A stretch of DNA of 64,000 nucleotides from CAWKEY01 sp963848675. GTDB taxonomy: Bacteria > Pseudomonadota > Gammaproteobacteria > Methylococcales > Methylomonadaceae. The position numbers and the translations under genes are program-made. The stretch lies in the NCBI GenBank assembly GCA_963848675.1, contig CAWKEY010000052.1, positions 168,298 through 232,297 on the forward strand. Direction: 5' to 3'. The notes below the pieces were generated by a model. It did not search any database, had not been told where the DNA came from, and saw nothing but the letters and a program-made list of their open reading frames with translations. How positions within the stretch are numbered: the stretch's first letter is position 1; each line of letters starts with the position of its first letter. Shown here in pieces: positions 34,678-44,679 of the stretch.

Positions 34678-35958
34678 ATGGCTCGTATAGTGATTTTAGG
34701 TGCAGGCATAGGTGGCGTACCTATGGCTTATGAAATGAAAGAAACGGTAGGGAAAAATCATGATGTCATCGTGATTTCCGATAGCCCTACTTTTCATTTT
34801 GTTCCGTCAAATCCCTGGGTTCCACCCAAATGGCGTAAACCGGAAGACTTAAAAATTGAGTTGGCGCCGGTGATGAAAAAGAAAGGCATAGAATTCATTC
34901 AAAAAGCGGCATCAAAAGTGGATCCGGTTAATAATCAGGTACAGCTGGATGATGGCTCGGCCGTTGCTTACGACTTCCTGATTATTGCCACCGGGCCGCG
35001 CCTGGCCTTTGACGAAGTTCCTGGTTTAGGCCCGGATGGTTATACCTCATCAGTCTGTCATGTCGATCATGCCGCAGTTGCTGTACGCGATTGGGAAAAG
35101 TTTATGGAAAACCCTGGCCCGATAATTATCGGGGCTGTGCAAGGGGCTTCCTGCTACGGTCCCGCCTATGAATATCTGATGATTCTTGAAACAGAATTGC
35201 GGAACAGGCAAATTCGCGACAAAGTGCCGATGACTTTTGTGACCGCCGAACCTTATATTGGGCATTTAGGTTTAGGTGGTGTCGGCGATACCAAAGGCTT
35301 GCTGGAAAGTGCCTTGCGTGAGAAGTCCATTAAATGGATAACCAATGCCAAGGTCGACAAAATTGAGCCCGGCATGATGTTTGTTACTGAAGTCGATGAT
35401 GACGGCAAGGACAAGAAAAAACATGAGCTGCCCTTTAAGCATTCAATGATGTTGCCCGCGTTTACCGGCGTTGACGCGGTGCGTAATGTCGGTGTGGAAG
35501 GCTTGGTTAATCCGCGCGGCTTTGTTTTGGTGGATGAGCATCAACGCAACAAAACTTTTAAAAATATTTATTCTGTCGGCGTTTGCATTGCCATTCCGCC
35601 CGTTGAAGCGACGCCGGTTCCGGTTGGCGCGCCCAAAACCGGTTATATGATCGAATCGATGGTGACAGCGACCGCGCATAATATTGCCGATGAATTGGCG
35701 GGCAAAGAGCCAACACACAGAGCAACATTGAATGCTTTATGTCTGGCCGATTTTGGTGATTCCGGAGTGGCTTTCCTGGCCAAGCCGCAAATTCCGCCAC
35801 GTAATACCACCTGGTCGGCCGAAGGTAAATGGGTGCATCTGGCTAAAATCGGTTTCGAGAAATATTTTATGCGCAAAATCAGAAAGGGCATCAGCGAACC
35901 TTTTTATGAAAGGTTAATGCTCAAATTTATAGGCGTTGTCCGTTTGAAAGGAAAGTAA
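34678..35958 (+). CDS. sqr: Sulfide:quinone oxidoreductase
   Basis: 426-residue flavoprotein that oxidises sulfide and passes electrons to quinone at the inner membrane. The FAD site [10 protein letters not shown], the redox cysteines C127 (SSVCHVD), C159 ([10 protein letters not shown]) and C355 ([10 protein letters not shown]), and the C-terminal amphipathic region are present. The three cysteines match the spacing of Acidithiobacillus SQR (128/160/356), so the enzyme looks functional. AAGGGG lies before the ATG. A DUF2892 gene follows after one base. Confidence 0.92.
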   Translation: MARIVILGAGIGGVPMAYEMKETVGKNHDVIVISDSPTFHFVPSNPWVPPKWRKPEDLKIELAPVMKKKGIEFIQKAASKVDPVNNQVQLDDGSAVAYDFLIIATGPRLAFDEVPGLGPDGYTSSVCHVDHAAVAVRDWEKFMENPGPIIIGAVQGASCYGPAYEYLMILETELRNRQIRDKVPMTFVTAEPYIGHLGLGGVGDTKGLLESALREKSIKWITNAKVDKIEPGMMFVTEVDDDGKDKKKHELPFKHSMMLPAFTGVDAVRNVGVEGLVNPRGFVLVDEHQRNKTFKNIYSVGVCIAIPPVEATPVPVGAPKTGYMIESMVTATAHNIADELAGKEPTHRATLNALCLADFGDSGVAFLAKPQIPPRNTTWSAEGKWVHLAKIGFEKYFMRKIRKGISEPFYERLMLKFIGVVRLKGK

Positions 35959-35959
35959 G

Positions 35960-36160
35960 ATGACTATTGATCGCGTGGTTTTTGCTGTTGCCGGCAGTTT
36001 TATTTTGATCAGTTTGTTGCTGGCGCATTTTCATTCTGAAAACTGGCTGTGGTTTACGGCCTTTGTCGGCGCCAATCTGTTTCAGTCTGCTTTCACCGGA
36101 TTTTGTCCTCTGGCGATGATGCTGAAAAAGCTGGGAGTTAAGCCAGGCTGCGCTTTTTAA
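35960..36160 (+). CDS. DUF2892 / YgaP-type small membrane protein
   Basis: 66 residues with two membrane helices and the family signature [18 protein letters not shown]. In other proteins this unit is fused to rhodanese domains (YgaP) or sits beside sulfur-oxidation genes. Its ATG is one base after the sqr stop, so it is certainly in the same operon. A role in sulfane-sulfur handling next to SQR is inferred from context; the single Cys in the FCP motif could be relevant. Confidence 0.85.
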   Translation: MTIDRVVFAVAGSFILISLLLAHFHSENWLWFTAFVGANLFQSAFTGFCPLAMMLKKLGVKPGCAF

Positions 36161-36357
36161 GCACCCGTTTTAACAAGCCCCTCAAACGGTCATGCCGGCT
36201 TGGATTCGCCTTGCGTTACACCGGGTCAAGCGAGGCTAGGCTCTGACCATGCCGGCCCAGCCAAGGTCTCAGGCAGTGTCGGCTTTCAAAGCAGCGCGCT
36301 GAGGCGTTGATGGTTCTCGGTAATCTTGTTTCTGCACTATTTCAACGCGGTGCCTTT

Positions 36358-36386
36358 CTGCCGTAATTGTTATTTTCCGGTATAAT
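36358..36386 (+). promoter_or_regulatory. Putative sigma-70 promoter of argG
   Basis: TATAAT at 36381-36386 with CTGCCG 17 bases upstream as a poor -35; about 36 bases before the argG ATG. The perfect -10 and correct position are the support. No ARG-box-like palindrome is evident nearby. Confidence 0.5.
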
Positions 36387-36421
36387 ATCCAGCATTTTAC
36401 ACTCAAGGTGCTTAAGTCATT

Positions 36422-37633
36422 ATGTCGGAAATCAATAAAGTAGTGTTGGCCTATTCCGGAGGTCTGGATACTTCCGTTATTCTCAAATGGTTGCAGGATG
36501 TTTATGCGTGTGAAGTCGTCACATTTACCGCAGATATAGGTCAGGGCGAAGAAGTTGAGCCGGCCCGAACCAAAGCGCAGGCAATGGGCATTAAAGAAAT
36601 CTACATTGAAGATTTACGTGAAGAATTTGCCCGCGACTATGTTTTCCCCATGTTTCGCGCCAACACTATCTATGAAGGTGAATACCTGCTGGGTACGTCG
36701 ATTGCAAGGCCCTTGATTGCCAAACGGTTGATTGAAATTGCCAACGCAACCGGCGCTAAAGCCATTTCTCATGGCGCAACCGGCAAGGGTAATGACCAGG
36801 TACGTTTTGAGCTGGGTGCTTATGCATTGCGGCCTGATATTCATGTGATTGCACCCTGGCGTGAATGGGATTTAACCTCCCGTCAAACCCTGATGGCTTA
36901 TGCCGAGAAACATGGCATTCCGGTTGAAATGAAAAAAGGCAAGGCTTCGCCCTATTCCATGGATGCCAATTTGCTGCACATCTCCTACGAAGGCGGTATT
37001 CTGGAAGATCCTTGGGCGGAGCCTGAAGAAGACATGTGGCGCTGGTCGGTAGCGCCTGAAGCGGCGCCCGATCAGGCAACGTATGTGGAATTGACTTACC
37101 GTCACGGTGACATCGTTGCCATTGATGGCATTCCGCATTCGCCGGCCGAGGTGTTGGAAAAATTAAATACACTGGCAGGCAGCAATGGCGTAGGTCGCCT
37201 GGATATTGTTGAAAATCGTTATGTCGGCATGAAGTCACGCGGTTGTTACGAGACCCCGGCCGGAACGGTCATGTTAAAAGCGCATCGGGCGATTGAATCC
37301 TTAACCCTGGATAGGGAAGTGGCGCATTTGAAGGATGAGCTAATGCCGCGCTATGCCTCATTGATTTACAACGGTTACTGGTGGAGCCCGGAGCGCCATA
37401 TGTTGCAAACGATGATCGACGCTTCTCAGCGGCATGTGAATGGTTTGGTCAGAGTCAAACTTTACAAGGGGAATGTCATCATTGCCGGACGCGCTTCTGA
37501 GTCTGACAGTCTGTTTGATGAAAGTATTGCCACTTTTGAAGAAGATGAAGGCGCCTACAATCAAAAAGATGCTGAGGGATTCATTAAATTGAACGCCTTG
37601 CGCATGAGAATAGCGGCAAAAAAACAACGTTAA
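36422..37633 (+). CDS. argG: Argininosuccinate synthase
   Basis: 403 residues; joins citrulline and aspartate using ATP in arginine synthesis. The PP-loop [14 protein letters not shown] at the N-terminus and [13 protein letters not shown] and [11 protein letters not shown] blocks are typical of the short bacterial type. It stands alone: argH is not adjacent, and argA, argF and argD lie 7-14 kb away. Confidence 0.97.
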   Translation: MSEINKVVLAYSGGLDTSVILKWLQDVYACEVVTFTADIGQGEEVEPARTKAQAMGIKEIYIEDLREEFARDYVFPMFRANTIYEGEYLLGTSIARPLIAKRLIEIANATGAKAISHGATGKGNDQVRFELGAYALRPDIHVIAPWREWDLTSRQTLMAYAEKHGIPVEMKKGKASPYSMDANLLHISYEGGILEDPWAEPEEDMWRWSVAPEAAPDQATYVELTYRHGDIVAIDGIPHSPAEVLEKLNTLAGSNGVGRLDIVENRYVGMKSRGCYETPAGTVMLKAHRAIESLTLDREVAHLKDELMPRYASLIYNGYWWSPERHMLQTMIDASQRHVNGLVRVKLYKGNVIIAGRASESDSLFDESIATFEEDEGAYNQKDAEGFIKLNALRMRIAAKKQR

Positions 37634-37840
37634 GCCCGATTGGAATAAGTTGCGGCCGGATAGTGTGTTCTTGGCTAAAAGGCTGCATTCTTTTTAAACA
37701 TACTCTTTTACGCAGCCAAATAAAACGCAGGACAAATGGAATTTAACTTGTATAATTGCCAGTTCGTAAATTTTGTTCAATAAATTGGGGCGTCCCGGAT
37801 GTTGTTTGCAACAGATTCCTGCTTTCAGGGGAAGTAAGTA

Positions 37841-38458
37841 ATGAGCGATAAGCGAGAGGTGAATTCAGGGGGTGTCGAAGCGCATCGACATCTTTCTGTC
37901 GTAATGCACAGACAGCCCCCGCACCAAGAATTGATCAAAGTGAACAGAGTGTTGCTGGCAATAATTTTTGCCTTGATGACCGTCGTTTTAGTCTTGGGTT
38001 TTGTTTTGTTTCCTGCCCAAGATGTATTGGAAAGTCACAAACAGGCCATGCCTAATGCCGTCGAGATGAACCCAGTGTTGTCAGCAGAAATTAGCACACT
38101 TAAAGGTCAGTTGGTTGGTTTGGTCAGCGGTTCAATTGAAAGTAAGTTAAGAACGCTGGAAGAAAGTGTGCGATTGGGTAGCGTATCGCAAGCTTTGGGA
38201 ACTATTGATGATTTGAAAAATGACATTAAAGTTTTGCGTAGCTATTCTGCGCCGAAAAACCCAGAGTCGCCGGCAATTTCCAATGAGCAGATTTTGAAGG
38301 AAATGTCCCATTTAAAAAATCTGATTTACCTCACTATTGCATCCTGCGGGCTCATGCTGGCGGCAGTTGCCGGAATTTGGATCAGGAATCGTAAGCGCTT
38401 GCCGTACAAGGAAGAAGCTAAAAGAGTCTATTTGGGCAGCCTTTCCGATAAAATTTAA
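37841..38458 (+). CDS. Two-helix membrane protein of unknown function
   Basis: 205 residues with a hydrophilic N-terminus, TM1 (about 43-63), a mostly helical periplasmic stretch (about 70-160) and TM2 (about 167-186), ending in a basic tail KRLPYKEEAKRV. I do not recognise the family. AGGGGAAG before the ATG is a strong ribosome site and a good terminator follows, so this is a genuine monocistronic gene. Both termini are predicted cytoplasmic. Confidence 0.7.
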   Translation: MSDKREVNSGGVEAHRHLSVVMHRQPPHQELIKVNRVLLAIIFALMTVVLVLGFVLFPAQDVLESHKQAMPNAVEMNPVLSAEISTLKGQLVGLVSGSIESKLRTLEESVRLGSVSQALGTIDDLKNDIKVLRSYSAPKNPESPAISNEQILKEMSHLKNLIYLTIASCGLMLAAVAGIWIRNRKRLPYKEEAKRVYLGSLSDKI

Positions 38459-38486
38459 AGCGTATAAAGATTTTTTTAGGCTATAA

Positions 38487-38525
38487 AAAAAGCCGTCGCA
38501 GTTGGTCATTGCGGCGGCTTTTTTT
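38487..38525. terminator. Bidirectional rho-independent terminator
   Basis: AAAGCCGTCGCA pairs with TGCGGCGGCTTT (one G-U pair) around a 9-base loop. There is a T-run after it on the plus strand and a matching A-run before it. It separates the convergent membrane-protein and cytochrome genes. Confidence 0.88.
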
Positions 38526-38541
38526 CTAATGACCCAAGATA

Positions 38542-38880
38542 TTAATTGCTTTTCAAATAACCGTACAAATAATCAAGAGCCAGCTCTTCGGTAAGACCTG
38601 CTTTTGTTACGGCAGGTTGTTTCATGATTTCATCCATGGCTTTTGGCATGCCGCCTTTACCTTCTCTGATAACAGTTTCGAATTTTGCTCTGTCTAGTGT
38701 ACCTGCTTTAATTAAAGCACCTAACTGTGGGTTTGATTGAATGTCATGGCAGGTGCCGCAACCACGACCGAAAGCACGATCATAGATTTTTTTACCGATT
38801 TCAACGTCTTCAGAAGCAAAAGCTTGCCCACTTAAAGCGATTAACACAATACCTGCTAATGAACCTAATGATTTTTTCAT
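38542..38880 (-). CDS. Small periplasmic mono-haem cytochrome c
   Basis: 112 residues with signal peptide (1-23, cleaved near AFA-SE). The haem motif is CGTCH (C41, C44, H45), and M78 in KGGMPK is the likely sixth ligand. It resembles short class I cytochromes that carry electrons to terminal oxidases or from dehydrogenases. It is monocistronic; its specific partner cannot be deduced. Confidence 0.87.
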   Translation of the reverse strand: MKKSLGSLAGIVLIALSGQAFASEDVEIGKKIYDRAFGRGCGTCHDIQSNPQLGALIKAGTLDRAKFETVIREGKGGMPKAMDEIMKQPAVTKAGLTEELALDYLYGYLKSN

Positions 38881-39107
38881 ATTGACCTCTCTTGATGATA
38901 AAAAGAACTGTGCTTTCTATGTTGGGTAGGCAGTACAGTCCGAGTAAAACTTTAAAGCCGCAAAGGATAGGGAATTTATGAGGAAAATTCAATTGTTTTT
39001 GTTAAATAACCAACTCCCTATTGCCGGTGTACATTATCAAAAGTATGTCTGAATGATAACTGAATTAGCGAATTTATTACAGGTTAACCTTGCTGTTATT
39101 TACCGGA

Positions 39108-40508
39108 TCATTGGCCCTGGGTTTGATTGCCTTGAAACCAGTTTAGTTTGTTATGTAGCGTGACCACGGTGCCGATAATAATCAGTGTGGGCGCTTTGAT
39201 GTCCTGGCCGGCAACAATGGCGGGCAGGGATGCCAATGTGCCGGTAATAACACGCTGGTTGCTTGTAGTGCCTTGCTGCACAAGGGCAATAGGCAGCTCT
39301 TCTGGGCTGCCGTGTTCAATCATAGACTGACAGATTTTTTCCAAACCTAGCAGACCCATATAGATAACGATGGTTTGATTGGGCGCTGCGAGTTGCGTCC
39401 AGTTTAAATTGATAGAATTGTTTTTCAAATGACCGGTAACAAAGGTGCAGGATTGGGCATGATCTCTATGCGTCAGAGGAATGCCGGCATAGCTTGCGCA
39501 GCCGGAGGCAGCCGTAATCCCCGGAACCACCTGAAAAGGAATACCCTGCTGCATTAAAGTTTCGATTTCTTCACCGCCGCGGCCAAAGATGAAGGGGTCG
39601 CCGCCTTTTAAACGCACCACGCGTTTACCGGCTTTAGCCAAGTCTGCGAGCAGACTATTAATGGACTCCTGCGGCAGGGCATGGTGCATTCGCTGTTTGC
39701 CGACATAAATCTTTTCTGAATCACGGCGCGCCAAATCGATGATTTCCGGAGCCACCAGCCGGTCATAAACGATAACATCGGCCTGCTGCATCAGGCGCAA
39801 GGCGCGAAAAGTGAGTAGATCGGGAGCACCTGGCCCGGCACCAATCAGGTAAACTTCACCGCTTGTTACAGCCTCTTTCTGTTTGATCAGCGTCTGCTCT
39901 AATTGCTGTTCGGCTTCCTGTTCCCTGCCTGAAAAAACCAGTTCGGCAACAGCACCCTGCAAGATATTCTCCCAGAATATTCTGCGTTGCGCGGGTTCTT
40001 TGATGTGTTGTTTAACGCGAGTCCTGAATTTATCAGCCAGTTGCGCCAGCCGGCCATAAGCAGGGGGAATCAGGCTTTCTATCTTGGCCCGCAGCAGCCT
40101 TGCTAAAACCGGTGCGGCGCCACCGGAGGATACTGCGGCGATAATCGGTGAGCGGTCAACAATGGCGGGAAAGATGAAACTGCACAGTTCGGGTTTGTCT
40201 ACCACATTAACCGGGATGTTGCGTTCCTGTGCGGTCTGGGCAACCAGGCGATTGGTTTCCGGATTGTTAGTGGCCGATACCACCAGTCTGTAGTCCTTTA
40301 AATCGTCGGGCGCAAACGGTTTCTGCAGTATATTCAGATTATGTTTGCTCTGCATGGCGACAACAGCCGGACTTACTTCCTTGGCGATCACGGTAATATT
40401 TGCGCCGGCTCGTGCCAACAGTTCAATCTTGCGCACAGCGACTTCGCCCGCTCCTATAACAAGGCAATCTTGGCCAGTAAGTTTGATAAAAACGGGGAAA
40501 TAATCCAT
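39108..40508 (-). CDS. cysG: Sirohaem synthase CysG (trifunctional)
   Basis: 466 residues from the ATG at 40508 (MDYFPVF). The N-terminal precorrin-2 dehydrogenase/ferrochelatase (about 1-210, NAD site VIGAGEVAVRK) is fused to a SAM uroporphyrinogen III methyltransferase (about 215-460, LIGAGPGAPDLLT, KGGDPFIFGRGGEE). It makes sirohaem for sulfite and nitrite reductases. A frame extends a further 64 codons upstream but runs through the divergent tusA-like gene and adds nothing conserved, so I reject that start. Confidence 0.95.
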   Translation of the reverse strand: MDYFPVFIKLTGQDCLVIGAGEVAVRKIELLARAGANITVIAKEVSPAVVAMQSKHNLNILQKPFAPDDLKDYRLVVSATNNPETNRLVAQTAQERNIPVNVVDKPELCSFIFPAIVDRSPIIAAVSSGGAAPVLARLLRAKIESLIPPAYGRLAQLADKFRTRVKQHIKEPAQRRIFWENILQGAVAELVFSGREQEAEQQLEQTLIKQKEAVTSGEVYLIGAGPGAPDLLTFRALRLMQQADVIVYDRLVAPEIIDLARRDSEKIYVGKQRMHHALPQESINSLLADLAKAGKRVVRLKGGDPFIFGRGGEEIETLMQQGIPFQVVPGITAASGCASYAGIPLTHRDHAQSCTFVTGHLKNNSINLNWTQLAAPNQTIVIYMGLLGLEKICQSMIEHGSPEELPIALVQQGTTSNQRVITGTLASLPAIVAGQDIKAPTLIIIGTVVTLHNKLNWFQGNQTQGQ

Positions 40509-40593
40509 TTGCTTTTGTTGATTCGCGGATGAAGTAGAGAATGTTATTATAAGTGTTCTGATGCGAGTTGATAAACAAAACCCAAACCAAACA

Positions 40594-40824
40594 ATGATTG
40601 AATTTAACCTAGAAGTCGATGCCAGTGGTTTGAATTGTCCTCTGCCGCTGTTACGCTTAAAAAAAGCCCTGATGGGCATGGTCAGCGGCGATGTCGTCAA
40701 GGTGATTGCGACGGATCCGGCTGCGTACCTGGATTTTGGCGTCTACTCTGAGCAGACGGGTAATCAGATTATTGAATTTATGAAAGAATCAGGGAAACAG
40801 ATTTTTTATATCAGAAAGAAGTGA
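40594..40824 (+). CDS. TusA/SirA-like sulfur carrier protein
   Basis: 76 residues with the defining CPxP motif (GLNCPLPLLRLKKAL), whose cysteine carries persulfide sulfur. An earlier ATG at 40561 is possible but would leave almost no leader after a TATAAG at about 40548, so the second ATG is preferred. It is divergent from cysG, in keeping with a sulfur-metabolism theme. It could act in tRNA thiolation or sulfur trafficking; paralogues are too alike to decide. Confidence 0.82.
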   Translation: MIEFNLEVDASGLNCPLPLLRLKKALMGMVSGDVVKVIATDPAAYLDFGVYSEQTGNQIIEFMKESGKQIFYIRKK

Positions 40825-40853
40825 TGAACTGTTGGGCTTGTTGTCATGCCAAA

Positions 40854-40894
40854 ACGGGTCTATCCCGTCTGCTGCAATGACGGGATAGACCCGT
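40854..40894. repeat. 16-base-pair perfect hairpin between convergent genes
   Basis: ACGGGTCTATCCCGTC (40854-40869) is the exact reverse complement of 40879-40894, with a 9-base loop. It lies between the 3' ends of the tusA-like gene and the HAD gene. There is no T-run, so it is either a weak terminator or a REP-type element. Confidence 0.65.
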
Positions 40895-41044
40895 CAGGTA
40901 ATTTAGCCATGAAAAGGGAGTATTTAATAAATTGCCTTGTTGTCGGAACGACCGGCTGGTTTGCTTATTTTGCCCATCTTACCTTGATAAATCCTGTCTC
41001 TTAAGGTTAGCGCTGGTTGCCGTCCCGGCAGGCAATTGAGAAAG

Positions 41045-41731
41045 CTACTTATGAAAATGATGCGTTGGGCAGGTGCCATTTCGTAAGCTAATGATTGGCC
41101 AATTGGACTCGATGGCAAATTGACTCAGTTTTTCGTCAGGATCGACGGCAACCGGGTTTTCTACCAGCTTAAGCAAGGGCAGATCGTTATGGGAATCGCT
41201 ATAAAACCAGCTATTGTCCATGGTTTCCTCCGAGCTTCTTAGCCATTCTTGTAATAATTTAACCTTGCCTTCCTGGAAGCAGGGTATGCCGTTAAAACTG
41301 CCGGTGTAGCGGCCCTCTCTGAATTCCGGTGTAGTCGCCAGTAAATTTTCAATGCCATACAGCTGAACGATGGGCTCGGTAACGAAGCGATTGGTTGCAG
41401 TGATGACCAGCAGGGTATCTCCCCGGTTTCTATGCTTGGCAATAAGCTGTTGGGCGGGCTTCAAGAGCAGGGGTTTGATGATTTCGTCAACAAACTGTGC
41501 CCGCCACTGATATAACTGTTCAGGGTTGTGGTCGGCTAAAGGCTTTAAGGAAAAATGCAAAAACTCAACAATATCCAAGGTTCCTTGCTTGTAATCATCA
41601 TAAAATTTGGCATTGGCATCTTCGTATTGCGCTTTGTCAACAATGCCCTGGTCCACTAAAAATTGGCCCCACAAATAGTCACTGTCATCGGCAATCAGGG
41701 TGTTATCTAAATCAAAAATCGCTAAGCTCAC
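41045..41731 (-). CDS. HAD-superfamily IB phosphatase (SerB-like)
   Basis: 228 residues. Motif I FDLDNTLI has nucleophile D7 and acid D9; motif II VITATN, the late Lys in QEGKVKLL, and motif III YSDSHNDLPLL are in order. The alpha-helical cap after motif I puts it in the IB group with phosphoserine phosphatases. These HAD-IB enzymes dephosphorylate small metabolites; the substrate is unknown. Confidence 0.87.
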   Translation of the reverse strand: MSLAIFDLDNTLIADDSDYLWGQFLVDQGIVDKAQYEDANAKFYDDYKQGTLDIVEFLHFSLKPLADHNPEQLYQWRAQFVDEIIKPLLLKPAQQLIAKHRNRGDTLLVITATNRFVTEPIVQLYGIENLLATTPEFREGRYTGSFNGIPCFQEGKVKLLQEWLRSSEETMDNSWFYSDSHNDLPLLKLVENPVAVDPDEKLSQFAIESNWPIISLRNGTCPTHHFHK

Positions 41732-41887
41732 GGTTAAACCTGTCTGTAGTAATTAAAAGACTCTGCCCTATGGCATCCGTACTTTTTTTATGGAACAATG
41801 GGGTCATTTATTGATGACCTGGCTTGTTTTTTGATTTTACCATAGGCACGATCAAGAAGCAGGGCGGGTAAAGACACAGGTTTTAAC

Positions 41888-42433
41888 ATGATTGACTCTA
41901 AAGGATACCGGCCCAATGTCGGCATCATCCTTTGCAATGACGAGGGTCGCGTGTTTTGGGCAAAACGAATGGGCGTGAACTCCTGGCAGTTCCCGCAAGG
42001 CGGAATTAATCAGAATGAAGACCCTGAAACAGCGATGTATCGAGAATTGTGGGAAGAAACGGGGCTGCAACAACAACATGTCCAGGTACTTGGGCGCACG
42101 CGTTACTGGCTAAGGTACCAGCTGCCTGAGCGCTATATACGTAAAAACTCCTTGCCTTTATGTATAGGGCAGAAGCAGATCTGGTTTATCTTGCGCCTGA
42201 TCACACAGGAGTCCAATGTGCGTTTTGATCATAGCCCTAAACCCGAGTTTGACGGCTGGCGCTGGGTGGACTACTGGGAGCCGCTGAAAGATGTGGTGTA
42301 TTTCAAGCGCAAGGTTTATCAAAAAGCCATGAGCGAACTGGGTGCTATTTTGACCATCGATTCGGTTCCCGTTAATGCCTCCGGTTATTTGGCCAGAGAA
42401 ATAAAATACGGCAAGGTTAAGCGTAACCCTTAA
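41888..42433 (+). CDS. rppH: RNA 5'-pyrophosphohydrolase RppH (NudH)
   Basis: 181 residues; removes pyrophosphate from 5' ends of mRNA, triggering RNase E decay. The Nudix box spans residues 38-60 (GG-x5-E-x7-RELWEETG), preceded by [11 protein letters not shown] and FWAKRMG and followed by [14 protein letters not shown], all characteristic of RppH. Its stop overlaps the stop of the convergent cpdA gene by about four bases. Confidence 0.95.
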   Translation: MIDSKGYRPNVGIILCNDEGRVFWAKRMGVNSWQFPQGGINQNEDPETAMYRELWEETGLQQQHVQVLGRTRYWLRYQLPERYIRKNSLPLCIGQKQIWFILRLITQESNVRFDHSPKPEFDGWRWVDYWEPLKDVVYFKRKVYQKAMSELGAILTIDSVPVNASGYLAREIKYGKVKRNP

Positions 42434-43248
42434 TAGCCATGTTGGCCTGTTTGCAGGCCGATTAGCGGCCCAGGCAGGTAATTAAGCCCGGATTCAATGC
42501 GTCCATCTGCATAAAGTTGTATTGTGCGATAGCCGGGCGGCGTGTTGTCTACGCTGAATTCGGTGCTTTCAGGTTTAAACTGAAAGCATGTTGACGGTGT
42601 ACCCATGATGCGTACAGAGTCTGTGGTGATATCCATCGCCTGATGGATGTGGCCGCAAGTGACGGCTTTTACTGCCGGGTATTTGCGGATCAGGCCCAAT
42701 AGCGAGGTGCTGTTTTCTATCATCATGGTATCCATCCACACGCTGCGGGTTGGCAGGCAATGGTGATGCACGGCAATCAGCGCGTGATGATTTGGCTTTG
42801 CCGTCAGGCAGTCTTCAAGAAATAATAATTCCTCGTTTGACAATCTCCCTCCAGGCTCTCCCGGTATCTGACTATTCAAGCTGATGAGCTGCCAGTTATT
42901 CCAAAGTACCTGTTTCGTGCAATTGACCCTGGCGGTATTGAAAGCCTGCTGCATCAGCGCATAGTCATCGTGATTGCCGGGCAAACAAACACAGGGAATA
43001 TTATAGGCTGCAAGGCTGTTTAGAATCCGCTGGTAACTTGACAGGCAAGGGTGCTGGGCAAGGTCGCCGGTCAGCAGCAGCAGATCAAAATGTGGCTGTT
43101 CCGCAAAGGCGTGCTCAAGGACTGCATGGAAATAATATTCTGTATCGATACCCAGTAATTGTTCTCCGGCATTCGGCAGGATATGCAGGTCAGTTAATTG
43201 CAATATCGAGATAGAGCCAGAATTGATTGCCATGGACGCGCTAGTCAA
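42430..43248 (-). CDS. cpdA: Cyclic-AMP phosphodiesterase CpdA-like metallophosphoesterase
   Basis: 272-residue calcineurin-fold enzyme. Metal ligands are in [37 protein letters not shown] and TCGHIHQ, the full set for CpdA, which hydrolyses cAMP. It starts eight bases inside the end of argA (an ATG at 43233 would instead leave a short gap), so the two are co-transcribed. Other class III phosphodiesterases share these motifs, so substrate is inferred. Confidence 0.87.
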   Translation of the reverse strand: MTSASMAINSGSISILQLTDLHILPNAGEQLLGIDTEYYFHAVLEHAFAEQPHFDLLLLTGDLAQHPCLSSYQRILNSLAAYNIPCVCLPGNHDDYALMQQAFNTARVNCTKQVLWNNWQLISLNSQIPGEPGGRLSNEELLFLEDCLTAKPNHHALIAVHHHCLPTRSVWMDTMMIENSTSLLGLIRKYPAVKAVTCGHIHQAMDITTDSVRIMGTPSTCFQFKPESTEFSVDNTPPGYRTIQLYADGRIESGLNYLPGPLIGLQTGQHGY

Positions 43249-44557
43249 GGTGCTTGCGAAGAACTTTGGAGTTTCTTTGCGGATTATAGAGCGCCTTCAG
43301 GTGACCTGGAAGGCTGTTAATGTCGGAAGATTGAAAGCCCCGTTCGATAAACCAGTGCATGGTTTGTGTGGACAAGACAAATAATGTTTTCAAGCCCAAT
43401 TGTCTGGCTTTGCCGTAGGCAAATTCCAGCATACGATTACCCCGGGCCGATCGTTGATAATCAGGATGCACGGCAAGACAGGCAATGGCGCCTGACTCGG
43501 ATTGGTCATCCGGGTGCAGGGCGGTGCAGCCTATAATCAGGCCGTCTCTCTCGATAACAATATAATCGGCGATTTCCATTTCGATTTTTTCGCGGGAACG
43601 TTTGCTTAATTTGCCTTGCTGTTCCAGCGGTTTTATCAACTCCAGAATGCCGCCTATATCGTTCAAGGTAGCCGGACGCAATTCTTCAAAAGGCGTCGAG
43701 CTGATCAGTGTGCCGATGCCGTCGCGGGTAAACAGTTCAAGCAACAGTGCGCCGTTATGGGAACGCTTGATTAAATGCACGCGCTCTATGCCGGCCTGGG
43801 AGCTTTGAATGGCGGCCTTCAACGGCAGGCTGATGGTATCGCTGATAGCGGGATATTGCAGCAGGAAAGCCTCGGCCTCTACAGTGGTCATTTGCTGCAT
43901 TTGTGCAGCTGTTTCAGGATTACAGCAGCTTTCTTCGGTCAATAAGATCAGTTTTTCCGCTTTTAAGGCAATGGCAACGGCCGTTGCCACCTGTTCGGCG
44001 GACAGATTAAAGATTTCTCCACTGGGCGAATAGCCGATAGGGGAGATCAGCACGATAGTATTCTGATCGAGTTGCTGATGAATGGCCGCGCTGTCGATAC
44101 GGCGCACTTCACCGGTGTGGCAATAATCAATGCCGTCAATTACCCCGATGGGCTTGGCGGTGACAAAATTGCCCGAAGCAACTTTAAGCCTGCTTCCTGC
44201 CATGGGTGTGTTGGCAACACCCATCGACAATAAGGATTCAATCTCAACGCGTACTATACCCGCGGCTTCCTTCACGCATTGCAGGGCCAGATCATCGGTA
44301 ATGCGCAAATTGTTATAGAAGCGCGGAGAAATATTTAATCTGTGCAGGCGCTGGTCAATCTGCGGGCGTATGCCGTGCACCAGCACCAGACGGATGCCCA
44401 GACTGTTGAGCAAGGCAAAATCATGAACGTGGTTGGCAAAGTCTTCATCCAGTACCGCTTCGCCGCCAAAAGAGATAACAAAGGTTTTGTTGCGGTGTGC
44501 GTGAATGTAAGGGGATGAAGCCCTGAACCAGTTAACGAAAGATTTTTGTGGATCCAT
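43241..44557 (-). CDS. argA: N-acetylglutamate synthase ArgA
   Basis: 438 residues: an amino-acid-kinase-like domain (about 20-285, FVISFGGEAVLDE, LVLVHGIRPQID) that binds arginine for feedback inhibition, then a GNAT domain (about 295-430, CLAVHPDYQRSARGNRML). It catalyses the first step of arginine synthesis. Length and order match the classical gammaproteobacterial ArgA. It is co-directional with cpdA. Confidence 0.96.
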   Translation of the reverse strand: MDPQKSFVNWFRASSPYIHAHRNKTFVISFGGEAVLDEDFANHVHDFALLNSLGIRLVLVHGIRPQIDQRLHRLNISPRFYNNLRITDDLALQCVKEAAGIVRVEIESLLSMGVANTPMAGSRLKVASGNFVTAKPIGVIDGIDYCHTGEVRRIDSAAIHQQLDQNTIVLISPIGYSPSGEIFNLSAEQVATAVAIALKAEKLILLTEESCCNPETAAQMQQMTTVEAEAFLLQYPAISDTISLPLKAAIQSSQAGIERVHLIKRSHNGALLLELFTRDGIGTLISSTPFEELRPATLNDIGGILELIKPLEQQGKLSKRSREKIEMEIADYIVIERDGLIIGCTALHPDDQSESGAIACLAVHPDYQRSARGNRMLEFAYGKARQLGLKTLFVLSTQTMHWFIERGFQSSDINSLPGHLKALYNPQRNSKVLRKHLD

Positions 44558-44597
44558 GATTATTTGATTTATGTGTATCTCGGATGCTGGGTATTTT

Positions 44598-44679
44598 GTA
44601 GGTTGGGTTAGCGATAGCGTAACCCAACATTTGGAGGCTTCGATGTGTTGGGTTACGGCTACCGCCTAACCCAACCTAC
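44598..44679 (+). repeat. Interspersed palindromic repeat, copy 1
   Basis: The ends GTAGGTTGGGTTAG (44598-44611) and CTAACCCAACCTAC (44666-44679) are exact inverted repeats. Inside is a second pair, GTAACCCAACA and TGTTGGGTTAC. Copies 2 (45967-46030) and 3 (56258-56332) share this core. It overlaps the 3' end of the antitoxin gene. Confidence 0.85.

Noticed and set aside
36161..36357. Repeated ATGCCGGC motifs before argG
   Set aside because: Two short direct occurrences without symmetry or an ARG-box pattern; not enough for an operator call.
40509..40700. 64-codon N-terminal extension of CysG
   Set aside because: Runs through the divergent tusA-like start region, and the conserved domain begins at the ATG at 40508.
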